Source: Plakobranchus ocellatus (Eukaryota; Mollusca; Gastropoda; Plakobranchidae). From it: a stretch of DNA of 21,092 nucleotides. Under the pieces are notes generated by a model. It had not been told where the DNA came from. It saw only the letters and a list, made by a program, of their open reading frames with translations, and did not search any database. This document shows, one piece after another, positions 1 to 13,478 of the stretch. The DNA lies in NCBI GenBank assembly GCA_019648995.1, contig BLXT01004505.1, positions 163,070 through 184,161 on the forward strand. Direction: 5' to 3'. How positions within the stretch are numbered: position 1 is the stretch's first letter; each line of letters begins with the position of its first letter. The position numbers and the translations under genes were made by a program.

Positions 1-736
1 TGAATCAATTATAGTCCGGCGCTTCATTCTAAGAGGGTACTCTCACAAAATCCTGAGGCCTTAAAATTTCATTGATTTTCATTTTCCAAACCATGATGTA
101 AGAATTAAATTTTAAATTATTCTAATGATAAGAATAAATTGTTTAATAGAGTAAAAAGATAGGTTGCTGTCTAATGTTTTGAAATAGATAATGGGAAAAA
201 AAACTAGTATCAAATCGTAAAAATCAGTAAACAAAGCGTATCTTATTCAAATTATAAAAATAAATTATGCAATACAGTAGAAAGATGTGTCGTTGTCTAA
301 TGTATTGTAATAGATTATAAGAAAAAACTAGTATCAAAACGTGACAATAAGTAAAAATTTATGTCGTAGGTAACTTTCAATAAAACAATAAAAAAAGGTT
401 AGGATGAGTGAAAATGTGCTGGATTGCGCTGTTACGCCAGCTAGCAGAAAATTAAAAAAAGTGTCTATTTCTTTATGTTTATACGTTTATTTTTATCTCT
501 GACTGTTTTACTTCATATCAGTCGTTCGAGGCCTTAGATTTGGCGTTCGGTGTAAGTTTTTCATAAACTGTCTCATACGACGCATATGGAGTTTGCAGAA
601 AATTGTATGTGAGTTTTAATAATTTTGTGTCTCTTATTCTCCTCAGGCTGTAAATAGTAAAACTTTAAATAGTATGATATGAAAAACAAAAAAATATTAA
701 ATTAAAATATCATGATGTTTCTTTTCTCTTTTCCAG
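1..736 (+). other. Partial intron upstream of the first visible micro-exon
   Basis: The opening 100 bases match the block that follows B exons elsewhere (about 3555-3660 and 5800-5900: a GGGTACTC...CTTAAAATTTCATT motif series). The window therefore starts roughly 230 bases into an intron whose upstream exon should be of type B. Bases about 103-230 and 231-350 are imperfect tandem copies. The 3' part (about 505-700) carries the flank typical of the A1 exons at 4565 and 6409. There is no coding potential beyond short chance ORFs. Confidence 0.6.
103..350. repeat. Imperfect tandem duplication inside the intron (about 125-bp unit)
   Basis: Two successive segments contain the same series of words: AAATTAT, ATAAGAATAAATT or ATAAAAATAAATT, a GTAGAAAGAT or GTAAAAAGAT motif, GT(C/T)G(T/C)TGTCTAATGT, and TAGAT-A-GG or TAGATTATAAG followed by ACTAGTATCAAA. 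The same stretch occurs once per unit elsewhere (about 3660-3780, 4070-4180, 5930-6030), so the duplication is local to this intron. Confidence 0.6.
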
Positions 737-766
737 CTTCAGATACAACAACAGCTGAACCTACAG
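737..766 (+). CDS. Micro-exon 1 (type A1), decapeptide (A)SDTTTAEPT
   Basis: A 30-nt exon between a strong acceptor (TTTTCTCTTTTCCAG, ending at 736) and donor GTGAGT at 767. Phase 1/1. With the G of the previous exon it reads Ala-Ser-Asp-Thr-Thr-Thr-Ala-Glu-Pro-Thr and hands on a G. It differs from the A1 exons at 4565 and 6409 only in its second codon (TCA against CGA and CAA), giving Ser instead of Arg or Gln. Threonine next to proline suggests possible O-glycosylation (inference). Confidence 0.8.
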
Positions 767-3700
767 GTGAGTTTTAATGTCGAGAACCAACTGTGAGTTT
801 ATTGACAACTAATATAATATACTGCGACACCACATTTTACTAACAATGTTCTCTCTTTCAACACAAGGTTTTTCAAAAAAATAATGGAGATAGAAGGCAA
901 ATGGATCTTGTTTGCCGATAAGTTTGACATCTTTTAAATGGCGATGCAAAAAGTTTTGCAAATTCTCCCTCAGTGGAATGCTTAAAACTTAAATGTCGGG
1001 GCGACCATTCCTTGCTATATTTAATTTACGTTCACACCCAACGGCCTACCCAATTAGAGCCCGTTCGCAGATGATAATGATTATTATAACGGTGGATTCA
1101 GTATGAACGTTACTTTCCTTACTACCGTTGATGTTATGGTTATTGTTAATTTTTCCATGATAATGGTTATAAAATATAATATGAAAAGAAAAACCGTTTC
1201 AAAGGTGTTGGGTATTTGCGATTATCGTCTGTTCTGAAAATTTAATACTTTTAATTCGTTTTCATTAAAAAAATTTGAGCTCGTGGAAAGATCTATTTGT
1301 TTATGTTATAGACCATGTTAGCAACCTACAGTTCGGTCCATGTCAGGCAGTAATATGTGTATGTGTGGGTTTAATTTTTAAAATCGGAATTAATTTCTTT
1401 GTCCTGCGATATTCTCAATTAGCCATATGAAGATAAAAAGAAAATTGTTCAATTACTTTTTTTCTTTTTGTTCCTTTTTTCCAGCTACCTTGTATTTCTT
1501 AGCGTTTACATATTTATACAACAAGGTTTGCATGGCTAGTATTATACTACAGTTGAATGGCCACAACTTGGCTAATAAATTGCTCAAGAGCTTTCGGTGA
1601 AACGCTGTCTATCGTTAGCTCTTATAATTGCTTGGTTTCATTACAGAACAGTTTAGATGATGTTGACAGCTTTATTGAAAATGGCCAAAGCGTCGCTGTT
1701 CTGTTTTTTTTTTTTTAAGGTCGATTTTTTTTTTTTTGGATGAAAGGTTGGTCTTGAAACTTTTAATTGAAGGCCTACACGTTTTACTTCATATCCGTCT
1801 ATTAAGTATCTGACTTAGACATCAGGTGTAAGTATCTAGTAAGCCATTTCTGCGCAACTCAGGTGGTGTTCGCAGAAAATCTTCTCTGAGTGTAAGGTAT
1901 TTTTCTTTCTGACATATAATCTTCTCAGGCTGTAAATATCAAAATTGTATAAACTATGATACGAAAAAACAAACAAATGTTGCATTAAGATGTCGTTATG
2001 TTTGTTTTCTCTTTTCCAGCTCGAGACATAACAACAGCTGGACCTCCAGGTTAGTTTCAATGTCGAGCTCAAACTGTGAGTCTTTTTTATTAAATTAATG
2101 TACTGTATTGTCACACAATATCAAACTTAAACTTTCCCTCTTTTCTGACAAGATTTTTTTTTTTAAGTTTATGGAGATACAAAGTGAAATGCTGCTTGCA
2201 TGCCAATAATTTTTATATCGTTTAATTGGCGTAAACAAAAAAGTTTTGCAAAGATGTACTCAGTGGAAGGGTCTAAATAAAAACAAAACAAACAGCGCGA
2301 GCATTACCTGCTTTATTCAATATAGATGCCCACCAGCCTCCTACCCAATCTGAGCACGTCCCCAGACCATCATTATCATCATAACGGTGGATACAGTGTG
2401 AACGTTGTTTTTTCTTCACTACCATATGAAAGTCATTTTGCTGTAAGGTTTTAGACTGCGTCATGCAAGTTCTTAGGTGTACTTCTATGTCTTTTGACCA
2501 TATTCCTGCAGGGCGTCCTCTACGTCTTCGCCTTCACACGTGCCCTCCATGAAAAGCTTTGTTATTGAGTCGTTCCTTTTTGACATGTCCAAATGATTTG
2601 ATTTTTCATCTCTTTATTTAATTCCAAAATCCTGGTGTTTTCATGTCTATCTTTCGCCAATGCTTCAGCGTTGGTTACATTACTTTTCCGCGGTATGTTT
2701 AGAGTTTGGTGTTTGTCAGGCAGCATGTGTGTGTGTGTGTGTTGGTGAAATTCCATTGATCAGTTCGTTCTACGTATTGTCATTTTGCCAGGTTAAAAAA
2801 GAAGAAATTGATCTCTTGGTTTTCTTTTTTACTACCTTAAATCTGCCACCTATTTTCATTTACCTTTTCGATATTTATGGAACAAAGTTTGTAGTGTTAA
2901 TCCAGAATTATATTACAGATGAACAGTCAAAACATGGCTAATAAATTGCTCAAGAGTTGTCACTGAATCTCTAGCTTTGATAATTGGTTGGGTTGAATAC
3001 TGAACAGTTTAGATAATGTTGACAACTGTATTCAAAAATAAAAAAGTGTTTCTCAAAATTCTGTTTAAAAAAAGCAGGCTCTCTACACAAGAATGTAAAG
3101 TCTTTAAATTGTTACCTTTGTCTCTACCTCTGTACGTTTTACTTGCTATCCGTCTTTTGAGAATGTGACTAAGATATTAGGTATTCGCATAAAATCGTCC
3201 CTGTGTGGTTAGCAATTTTTGTTCTAGTATATTCTGCTCTTGTTGTCAACTATAATATATAAATTAAACAACTTGTTTTGTCTGATTTCGCCATGTTTGT
3301 TTTTTTCTTGTTTCCAGCTCAAGATTTTACAACAACCAAACCTAAAGGTGAGATTTAATATTGAATTACAAATATAAGGTTTATAAACTATCAAAGAATT
3401 CGTCGTCATTTTTGGCTGCATTTTCTTTTTTTTTCTTTTTTGTAAGAAAAGATTTAACGAGAAAATTATGGGCAACCAAAGTAAACTGATTCTAGTTTAG
3501 CACCAAAATTGTCACCCTGTAATTGGCAAGACAAAAGAGTTTGCCAGCACAAATGTGAATCAATTTTAGGTCGTCTCTTCAACCTCAGTGGGTACTCCCA
3601 CACAATCCTAAGGCCTTAAAATTTCATTTATCTTCATTTCCCAAACCATGATATAACAATGTAAAGCGTATTTTATTCAAATGATAATTCTAAATTGTGT

Positions 3701-6700
3701 AATAGAGTAGAAAGATGTGTTGCTGTTCTGAAATAGATCATTGAAAAAAACGAATATCACAACCTGAGAATCAGTAAACAATTCTGATGTTGGAAACTTT
3801 CGATAGAACAATATCAAAAGGTTAGGATGAGTGAAGATGGGCTCGAATGCGCTGTAAGGCTTGCTGGCAGCAAATTCAAAAGTGTATATTCTTCATGTTG
3901 ACACATTTATTTCTTGACAGTCTGTAATTGGCAAGACAAAAAAGTTTTGTAGCACAAATATGTGTCAAATATAGTCTGACTCCTCAACCTCAGAGGGTAC
4001 TCCTAAGAATTTCTTAGGCCTTTACACTAACTTCAATTTGCCAAACTATGATATAACAAAGAAAGGCGTATCTTATTCAGATTATAAGAATAAATTGTGC
4101 ACTACAGTAGAGAGATGTGTCGTTGTCTAATATATTGTAATAGATTATATGAAAAAACAAGTATCAAAACGTGACAATGGGTAAAAATTTATGTCGTAGG
4201 TAACTTTCAATAAAACAATATGAAAAGGTTAGGATGAGTCAAGATGTGCTCGAATGCGCTCTAAGGCTTCTTGGCAGTAAATTATTAAAAAGTGTCTATT
4301 CTTTATTTTTACACAATACTTCTATCTCTGACTGTTTTACTTCATATCAGTTTTTTGAGAGTCTAGCTTTGGCGTTCGGTATAAGTTTTTGATAAACTGT
4401 CTCATACGACGCATATGGTATGCAGAAAACTGTTTGTGAGTTTAAATAATTTTGTGTCTCATATATTCTTCATAGGCTGAAAATATAAAAACGTAAAAAT
4501 TTTGATACAAAAAGCATACAAATGTTAAAATAAAATGGCAAAATGTTTCTTTTCTCTTTTCCAGCTCGAGATACAACAACAGCTGAACCTACAGGTGAGT
4601 TTCAATGTCGAGAACCAACTGTGAGTTTATTGATAACTAATAAAATATACTGCAGCACTACATTTTACTAAAAATTTTCCCTCTTTTTAGACAGGAATTT
4701 TCAAAAATTTTATGGATCTCAGAAGACAAATGGATCTTGTTTGCCGATAAGTTTGACATCTTTAAATGGCGATGCAAAAAGTTTTGGAAAATTTTCCCTC
4801 AGTTGATTTCTAAACTTAAAAGATTGGGCGACCATTCCTTGCTTTATTTAGTAATGGTGAACACCATACGTCCGACCCAATTAGAGCGCGTCCCCAGATC
4901 ATCATAATTATTATTACGGTGGATTCAGTGTGAACCTTACTTTCCTTACTACCGTTTCTGTTAATGATTATTGAGATTTTTTCCAAGATAGTGGTGATAA
5001 AAAGAAATGAAAAAAAAACCTTTTCAAAGTTTTCGGGTATCTTTATCGCATGTTCAGAAAATTTAATACTTTCAATTCGTTTTCATTCTAGACCATTCTA
5101 GCAACTTATAGTTTGGTCCATGTCAAGCAGTATGTGTGTGTGTGAGGGTTTATTATTGAAATCCGATTAATTTCTTTGTCATTCGATATTCTTAATTTGC
5201 CATATTAGCATTAAAAGAAAAATATTTCATTACTTTGTTCTTTTGGTTCCCTTTTCCAGCTACCTAACATTTTTTAGCGTTTACATATTTATAAAACTAG
5301 GATTGCAAGGCTAGTGTTCTACTACAGTTTAACGGCCACAAAATGGCTAATAAATTTCTTAAGAGTTTTCGGTGAAGCGCTGTGTATAGCTCTGTACGTT
5401 TTTCTTACTATCCGTTTTTTCAGAATCTGACTTAGACATTAAGTGTTCGCATAAATTCGTCCCTGTGTGGTTAGTAATTTTTCTTCTAGTTTATTCTGCT
5501 CTGGTTGAAAACCATGATATATAAACTAAATAAATTGTCTCGTCTGAGGTCGCAACGTTTGTTTTTTTCTTCTTTCCAGCTCAAGTTGTAACAACAACTA
5601 AACCTGCAGGTGAGTTCTAATGTTGTATTACAACTGTTGGTTTAAATACTATTATACATTGTGTTGTCATATTTAACTGCATTTCTTTTGTAAGACAGGG
5701 TTGAATTACAAATGCATGGAGATCAAAGTTAACTGATTCTAGATTGGCCCTAAGAGTGACATCCTGTAACTGGTAAGACAAAAGAGTTTACCAGCAAAAA
5801 TGTCACTCACTAACAGTCCGTCTCTTTAACCTCAGAAGGTACTCCCACAAAATTCTCAGGCCTTAAAATTTAATTTATCTTCATTTGCTAAACCATGATC
5901 TAACAATGAAAAACGTATATTATTCAAATTATAAGAAAAAATTGTGGAATAGAGTACGGAAATGTGTCATTGTCTAATGATCTGAAATAGATCATGGGAA
6001 AAAAACGATTATCAAAACGTGACAATCTGTAAACATTCTGATATAGGAAATTTCAATAAAACAATATAAAAAGGTTCGGATGAATGACGATGTGCTCGAA
6101 TGCGCTGTAAGGCTAGCTGGCAGAAATTCAAAAGTGTTTATTATTTATATTTACACATTTATTCCTATCTCTGACTTTTTTACTTCAATTCAATCTTTGT
6201 AGAGTCTAGCTTTGGCGTTCGTGTAAATATTTGATAAACTGTCTCCTTCAACTCATATGGTGTTTGCAGGAAATCCTCTCCAAGTGTAAGTTATTTCTTT
6301 GACTCATACATTCTGCAAGGCTCTACATATCGAAACTTCCATAAAAATGATACAAAAGACAAATAAATGTTAAAATAAAATGTGCTGATGTTCTTTTCTT
6401 TTTTCCAGCTCAAGATACAACAACAGCTGAACCTACAGGTAAGTTTGAATATCGAGAACCGACTGTGAGTTTGTTGATGAATAATATAATATACTGCGAC
6501 ACCACATTTTTCCAAAAATCTTGCTCTTTTTATACAGAATTTATTTTTAAAAATGTTATGGAGATCAGAAGGCAGATGCGTGTTGCTTGTCAATATGTTT
6601 GCCTTTTTTAAAATGGCGATACAAAAGGTTTTCCGAAATATCTTTCAGTGGGAGCGTCTAAGCTACAAAACCGGGGGTTTATTCTTTGATATTTTCAAAT

Positions 6701-9700
6701 TAGGTGCACACAAGACGTCCTGCCCAATTTGAGCGCGTCCCCAGATAATCATGATCATCATAACGCAGGATACAGTGTGAACGTTATGTTCCATACTACC
6801 ATTGTTTTTTATGAGTTATTGTTACTTTTTCCAAGATAGTAGTGATTAAAAAAAAAAGACATGAAAAAAGAACTTTTCAAAGTTTTCGGGTATTTATCAT
6901 TATCGTCTGTTCAAAAATATATTAAATTCTTATTTATTCGAAAAGTGTGAACTCGTGGAAAAATCTATTCGTTTATGTTATAGAACATGCTAGTAACTTA
7001 CAATTTGGTCCATGTCAGGCAGTATGTGTGTGTGTGGGTTTATTTTTCACATCCGTTTAATTTGTTTGTTTTACGATATTCTCACTTTGGCATATGAGCA
7101 TAAAAAGAAAATTGTTCTATTAGTTTTTGTCACAAACACCAGAAATAAAAGGTAGATAATACCTCTGATGTAGGACGTTGAGTTCTTTAGATCTATATAG
7201 ACCTAGCTGAAATAATGGAACTCTGGAGATTGTGTGAATACGAAAAAAACTGAGTTTGTTTAACTCAACAGCAGGAAATTAAAATCAAACAATATTCACA
7301 TATGCCGTCGATAAGAAAACTAGATCTAGCTCAAAAAAAAAAAAAATGCGTAATCGCTATACATTGATCTTACTGCAATCTCTATAATCTCTGTGATCTC
7401 TATGAACTCTGAGTACTCTCTGCTTACTCTGTATGATCTCTGTGTGATCTCTACGAACTCTATGCCTACTCTGTGTCTTCTCTGTGTGATACCTTTATCA
7501 ATTTTCTCCCGGTATTTATACTTTTTTTCAAAAGAAAACTCTACAAATTTCTGGAAATCTATCCCATAATGCAAGCGTAGAATGTTCGAAAATGTAGATC
7601 TAGAACGTTACATCATAATCCTAAAATAACAAAAAGCAGTCTTTAAAAAGACATTAGGGAAATCCTTAGGCTAAAAATAGAACATGAGTCACATTCGTTT
7701 ACGTAATGAATTCTCGTTCGCTTTGCATAAATTAACTTCCCTAAACTGGTTCTTTCTAGAATTCTCGAGTTGGCGTGCGTTCAATAGCAAGCCCTAAGTC
7801 TAATTTTTGTTACAGTTTTTTCTTTTAGTTCATTCTTTCAGCTACCTTGTTTTCTTTAGTGTTTACATATTTATCAAACAAGTTTTGCAAGGCTAGTATT
7901 ATACTACAGTTGAAAGGCCACAACATGGCTAATAGATTGCTCAGAGTTTTCGCTAAAATGCTGTCTATCACTAGCCTTGAAAAATGCTTGGATCGATTAC
8001 CGAACATTGAGATAATGTTAAGGACTTTATTAAAAAAAAAACCACCGAAGTGTTACTCTAAACTCTGTTTTAAAAAAAGCAGACTCTCCACACAAATGTG
8101 TAAAGCCTTTAAATTTTTAACTTTGTCTCGAACTCTGTACATTTTGCTTCCTATCGGTCCTTTGAGAATCTGACTTAGACATTAAGTGTTCGCATAAAAT
8201 CGTCCCTGTGTTGTTAACAATTTTTCTTCTTGTATATTCTGCTCTGGTTGTAAACCATCATATATAAACCAAACAAATTGTTTAGCCTGATGTCGTGATG
8301 TTTATTTTTTCTTCTTTCCAGCTCAAGATATAACAACTACCAAACCTAAAGGTGAGATCTAATGTTGAATTACAACTGTGGGTTTATAAACTATTAAATA
8401 TTGCGTTGTCATATTTAACTAAATTTTCTATTCTTTTCTTTTGTTATTTGTAAGACAGGTTTTAATAAAAAAAAGATATGGGGATCAAAGAAAATTGATT
8501 CTTGTAACTGGCAAGACAAAAGAGTTTGTCAACACATATGAAAGGTGCAAGGGGAAAACCAGAGGTGTCACATTTTGACACTTTTGAGAAAAGGCAGAAT
8601 GTGTGTGTGTGTGTGGGTTAATTTTGAAATCCGATAAATTTGTTTGTTCTACAATATTCTCAGTTAGCCATATCCGCATAAGAAGAAGAATGTTCGCTCA
8701 TTTTTCTCTTTTAGTTTCCTTCTCTTTCAGCTTTAGCGTCTACATATTTATGAAACAAGGTTTGCAAGGCTAGTATTATACTGCAGATGAACGGCCACAA
8801 CATGGCTGATAAATTGCTCAAGAATTTTCGATGAACGCTGCCTACTATTAGCTTTGATAATTGGTTGGGTCGATTTCAGAACAGTTTAAATATTGTTGAC
8901 AGCTTTATTGAAAATGGTCGAAGTGTCACTGTTCTATTCTTTAAAAAGCCGATATTTTCAGATAAAAGTGGGTAGTCTTTAAATTCATAACTTTTATTTT
9001 AAGCCCTGAATGATTTATTCCATATCAATCTTTAAAGGATCTGACTTAGTCATTAGGTGTAAGTATGTAGTAAGCTATTTCTGAGCAACTCATGTTGTGT
9101 TGGCAAAAAATCCTTTCTGGGTGTAAGTTTTTGTGTGTGTGTGTGTCATATATTTTGCTCAGGCTGTCAATTTCAAAACATCAAAAGCTTGATACAAAAA
9201 ACAACCAAATGTTCTATTAAGATATCGTGATGTTTCTTTTTTTTTTCCAGCTCAAGATACAACAACAGCTGAACCTCCAGGTAAGTTTCAATATCGAGCT
9301 CCAACTGTGAATTTATAAATGAATCAATAATATACTACATTATCACACCATATTAAACTAAATTTTATTTTGCGAAACAAAAAAGTTTAGCATTAAGATC
9401 TCCCTCAGTGAAAGGGTCTAAACTAAAGCATCAGGACGACCATTACCTGCTTTGCTCAACTTAGGTGCACACCAGACGGCCTACCCAATGAGAGCGCGTA
9501 CCCACATCATCATGATCATCATAACGGTGGAGACAGTGTGAATGTTACTTTCTTAACTACCATTGTTGTTATTGGTTATTGTTGATTTGAAAAAAAAAAG
9601 GACATGAAAAGAAAATCCTTTCAAAGGTGTCAGGTTTTTATCATTATCGTCTGTTTAAAAAATTTAATACTTTCAATTCTTCTTTATTCGAGAGATATGA

Positions 9701-12700
9701 ACTCGTGGAAAGGTCTATTTGTTTATGTTGTAGACCATGCTAGCAACTTTCAGTTGCTTCTTGCTTGTCGATAAGTTTAACAGCTTTTAAATGGCGATGC
9801 AAAATGTTTTGCAAAAATCTCCATCAGTGGAAGCGTGAAAACTAAATAATGAGGGCGATAATTCCTTACTATGTTCAATTTAGGTCCACACCAGACGTCC
9901 TACCCAATTAGAGCGCGTTCCCATTCATCAGGATCATCATTACGGTAGATACAGGGTGAACGTTACTTTCCTCACTACCATTCGAAAGCCACCTCTGCTA
10001 GAAGCTAGACTTTTAGCCTGCGTTATGCTAGCTCTAAGCCATACTTTGTATGTCTTTTGACGATATTCCTCCAGGGCGTCCTCTACGTCTTTTGCCCTCA
10101 CAGCTGCCCTCCATGAAGAACTTCATAATTGAGTCGTGTCTTTTTACATGTTTAAAGTAGTTAAGTTTTTATCTTTTTATTTTATTTCAAAATCTTGGTA
10201 TTTTCATGCCTATCTTTTGCCAGTGCTTGAGCGTTGCTTACCTTATCTTTACGCTTTATTACCATAACATTCGGTCCCCTGGGCATGACGTTAAAGTTCA
10301 TCCATCGGACAATCAGCAACTACACCAGTGACGTCATCAATTTTAATTTCATGAGGAGGATAGGGGGATCCAGTGGGACAAAAAACAAGACCTGCAAAGG
10401 GCGGAAAACCCTGAGTAGGACAACGTCCACCAATAGATGCCCACTGCCCTGTTGCAAGACGAAAGCTAATGGAGAAGCCGTACAAAAAAACCAGTAGAAG
10501 GCAATGGGAAACCACTGCTGTATAGCTTCTCAAGACAAAAGAAAATCATGAATCAAGATAGTATTGAAACCTTAGTTAACAACATTAAAAGGGTTTGTGA
10601 TTCCAATCCAAATCCCTCGTTCGGCAGGGATAGCGATGAGCAGCAGGTAGCTCCAGATCGTCACCCAGCACCTGCTCGGAAAATGAATATCGATCAAACA
10701 TCATAAATAGTTACCTGTAATGTGCGTACACTGCATCAAAAAGGAAAATTAGAAAATGTTATGTAAGAAATGGACAGAATAAAACATAACATTCTAGGAA
10801 CTGCCGAGGTAAGATGGACAGGACCAGGTTCCTTGAAACTCGATAGTAAAACTCTAATTTACTCAGGGGGACATACGCATGAAAGAGTCGTTGGTATCTT
10901 ATTCGATGTAACAACAGCAAAAAGTCTGGGGAGTTGGCGTCCAATTCCAGATAGAGTGGTTGTAGCTAAATTAGTAGCTAAACCATTAAATCTAGGAATT
11001 ATTCATGTGTTTGCACCAACATCTGACAGTGAAGATGTAGAAGTGGAAAATTTGTATGAATAAATTTTAAAAAAGCAAAAGGCTATCAAAAATCTCAGGA
11101 CATCATAATAATAACGGAAGATTTCAATGCATAACTTTGGGATGAAAGAGTAGAAGATGCTGTTGGGAGCAGTGTCATAGGAAATGTAAAAGAGCGTGGA
11201 AGTAGGCTAGTTGAATGGTGGCAAATCAATGATTTTGCCATCACAAATACTTGGTATCAAAACCGCCCTATGCGACAGTGCACTTGAAAGAGCACCGGTG
11301 ATGGAAGTAGAAAAAAAATAGATTACATCCTCAAACAGAAAAGATTCCGAAGCGCTTCCAAAACGTCGAAAACACTGCCGGGCGCCAACTCTGATTCAGA
11401 TCATTTTCCAGCCATGTGTAAATTTCAGATAAACGTTAGGAAATTACGAAACGCAAAGGCTAATCCTAAATTACAAATGGAGTTACTAAAATCTGATGAA
11501 AAACCAAGAGATAGAATTGTTATTGCTGTGCATAACAAATGTGAGACTTTATATAACATCTCAAAAGTAGAAGAATTATGGTCAGAAAGAAAATATTCGT
11601 TGAATGAGGTCGTAGAGGAAAATATTCCCTATAAAGAAAAAAAAAGAGCATATGAAATGGATAAACAAAGAAATAGTCGATTTCTTAGAAGAAAGGCGGA
11701 AATCAAAGCATTTAGAAGCCAAAAACATAGACCTAAACAGAAACATCAAAATAAAATGCAACGCGGCGAAAGAAGAACGGATGAATCAACAATGTCAAGA
11801 AATGGACAGAAATCTAAATATAGACAGCAAATTAATGCATGCCAAAATTAAGGACGTCAGTGGAAAGAAAATCAAATGAAGCAGCCATGGCTGCATCAAA
11901 TCAAAAGATGGAACAATATTAATGAAAAAGAAGAAAATACTAAACAGATGGTCAGAATATGTTGAGGATCTTTTTAAAGATGATAGATATTAAAAAAAAA
12001 CAAATAGAAAAAACATAGTAGACCCAGCCATCCTCAAAAAAGAGGTAGAAACAGCGATATAGAAAAAGACCAGATAATATACCAGTGGAAATAATTAAAA
12101 CATTAGGTCATTTAGGAATAGATCTTACAACAAGACTTCTTAATGCAATATACAATAGTGTTACAATTCCATGGGATCTTTTAAAGTACTGCCCGAAACA
12201 CCAGAAGCATTTTACGAAAATCATGTTGCGCGTTTTGATGCATAGAATGCGCATAAGTCTAAGGCCAGAAATAACTCCAAATCAGTTTGGCTTTATGCCT
12301 GATAAAGGGACTAGAAATGCAACATTCACTTTGTCAATGCTTATGGAAAGGTATTTAGAAATGCAAAAAGATTTCCACTCTGTTTCATTGATTATTCTAA
12401 GGCCTTCGATGAAGTAAGACATATAGAGTTTTTTTCGTATGATAGAAAAATTAGAAATCGATGGGTAACATTTGAGAGTGATTAGAAATTTATACTGGGC
12501 TCAGACTGCATCTGTAAGAATTAAAGGAGAATATAGTGATTTCAAACCCACCGAAAGAGGAGTGAGGCAGGGATGTGTAATGTCTCCTGATGTTTTTAAC
12601 TTATATAGTGAAATAATCATTATGTTATTTCAGGCTTAAAAATAAATGGACAGCATCTTAATAATCTCAGGTATGCAGATGATACAGTTTAAATAGCAGA

Positions 12701-13413
12701 ATCTGGCAAGCAACTCCAAAAACTTCTGGATACTGTAGTTTAAGATTAGAGCGAAAGAATGGGCTCGTCTTTGAATGCGAAGAAAACGTAATGTATGGTC
12801 ATCCCCAGGAAATCCTCTAACTCCAAGTGCACTCTCGCTGGTTAAGGCGAACAAATCAAACAAATGAAAGAACTTACATGATTCAAATATATAGGTTACC
12901 TGATAACATCCGAGGGCAAATGCACTATTGAAATAAGTGAGAGAATACCTATACTGGCAAATAGAAATATACGTATGAAAACCAAAATAAGGGCAATTAA
13001 ACCATATGTATAATCGGTACTTTTGTATGATGGTGAGTGTTGGACGGAAAGCAAAGAAATAGATAAAACACTAGAAACAATAGAGATGTGCTTCATCCGA
13101 AGAATGGTGAGGATATCATACACTGAAAAAGATCAAATGAATTGGTACTGAAAGAGAGTAATCTTGAGCGACTACTAATTAAAACCATAAGACAGAGGCA
13201 ACTACAGTTTTTAGCCAAATTTGCCTACACAAGGTTTAGAACACTTAGCAATCACTGGAAAGATTGAAGGCAAACGCAGTAGAGGTAGCAAAATACTTTT
13301 AATTGAAAATCTTAAAGTCATGGGCAATAGACAAGGGTTGAAAGGTCATCTGAAGATAGGTTTCAGTGGAGGAACATGATTGCCAATGTCTGTTCTAGAC
13401 AATGTACCTGATA

Positions 13414-13478
<65 letters not shown>

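Larger units (their letters stand above)
2050..3317 (+). other. Intron 2 (1268 nt), array-type with antisense LINE remnant
   Basis: It contains the common post-A block (to about 2420), an antisense LINE fragment (about 2425-2690), a pure GT tract (2725-2741), and a degenerate copy of the decoy block without its CAG (about 2835-3060). The flank typical of B exons follows (about 3130-3240: TTTTACTTGCTATCCGTC, then GCATAAAATCGTCCCTGTG). No independent gene is seen. Confidence 0.65.
6439..8321 (+). other. Intron 6 (1883 nt), array-type with solo LTR insertion
   Basis: The post-A block (to about 6860), a GT tract (7022-7037), the solo LTR (7128-7814), the decoy acceptor block (CAG ending at 7841), and the B flank (about 8130-8260). 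Without the LTR and one target copy it would be about 1.19 kb, like its paralogues. The 108-codon ORF at 7847-8173 overlies the decoy block and is not conserved in the other copies. Confidence 0.7.

Noticed and set aside
7326-7574. Minus-strand ORF with repeated IEIT/SREY-like words
   Set aside because: It is a product of the degenerate tandem repeat inside the solo LTR and is not a gene.
7847-8173. A 108-codon plus-strand ORF, the second longest in the window
   Set aside because: It overlies the decoy-acceptor intron block. The homologous blocks at 1500, 2850, 5270, 8740 and 16330 have stops and frameshifts in this frame, so coding constraint is absent.
10291-10533. An 80-codon minus-strand ORF over the LINE leader
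   Set aside because: It is the complement of sense LINE sequence, and the copy at 15080-15270 does not preserve the frame.
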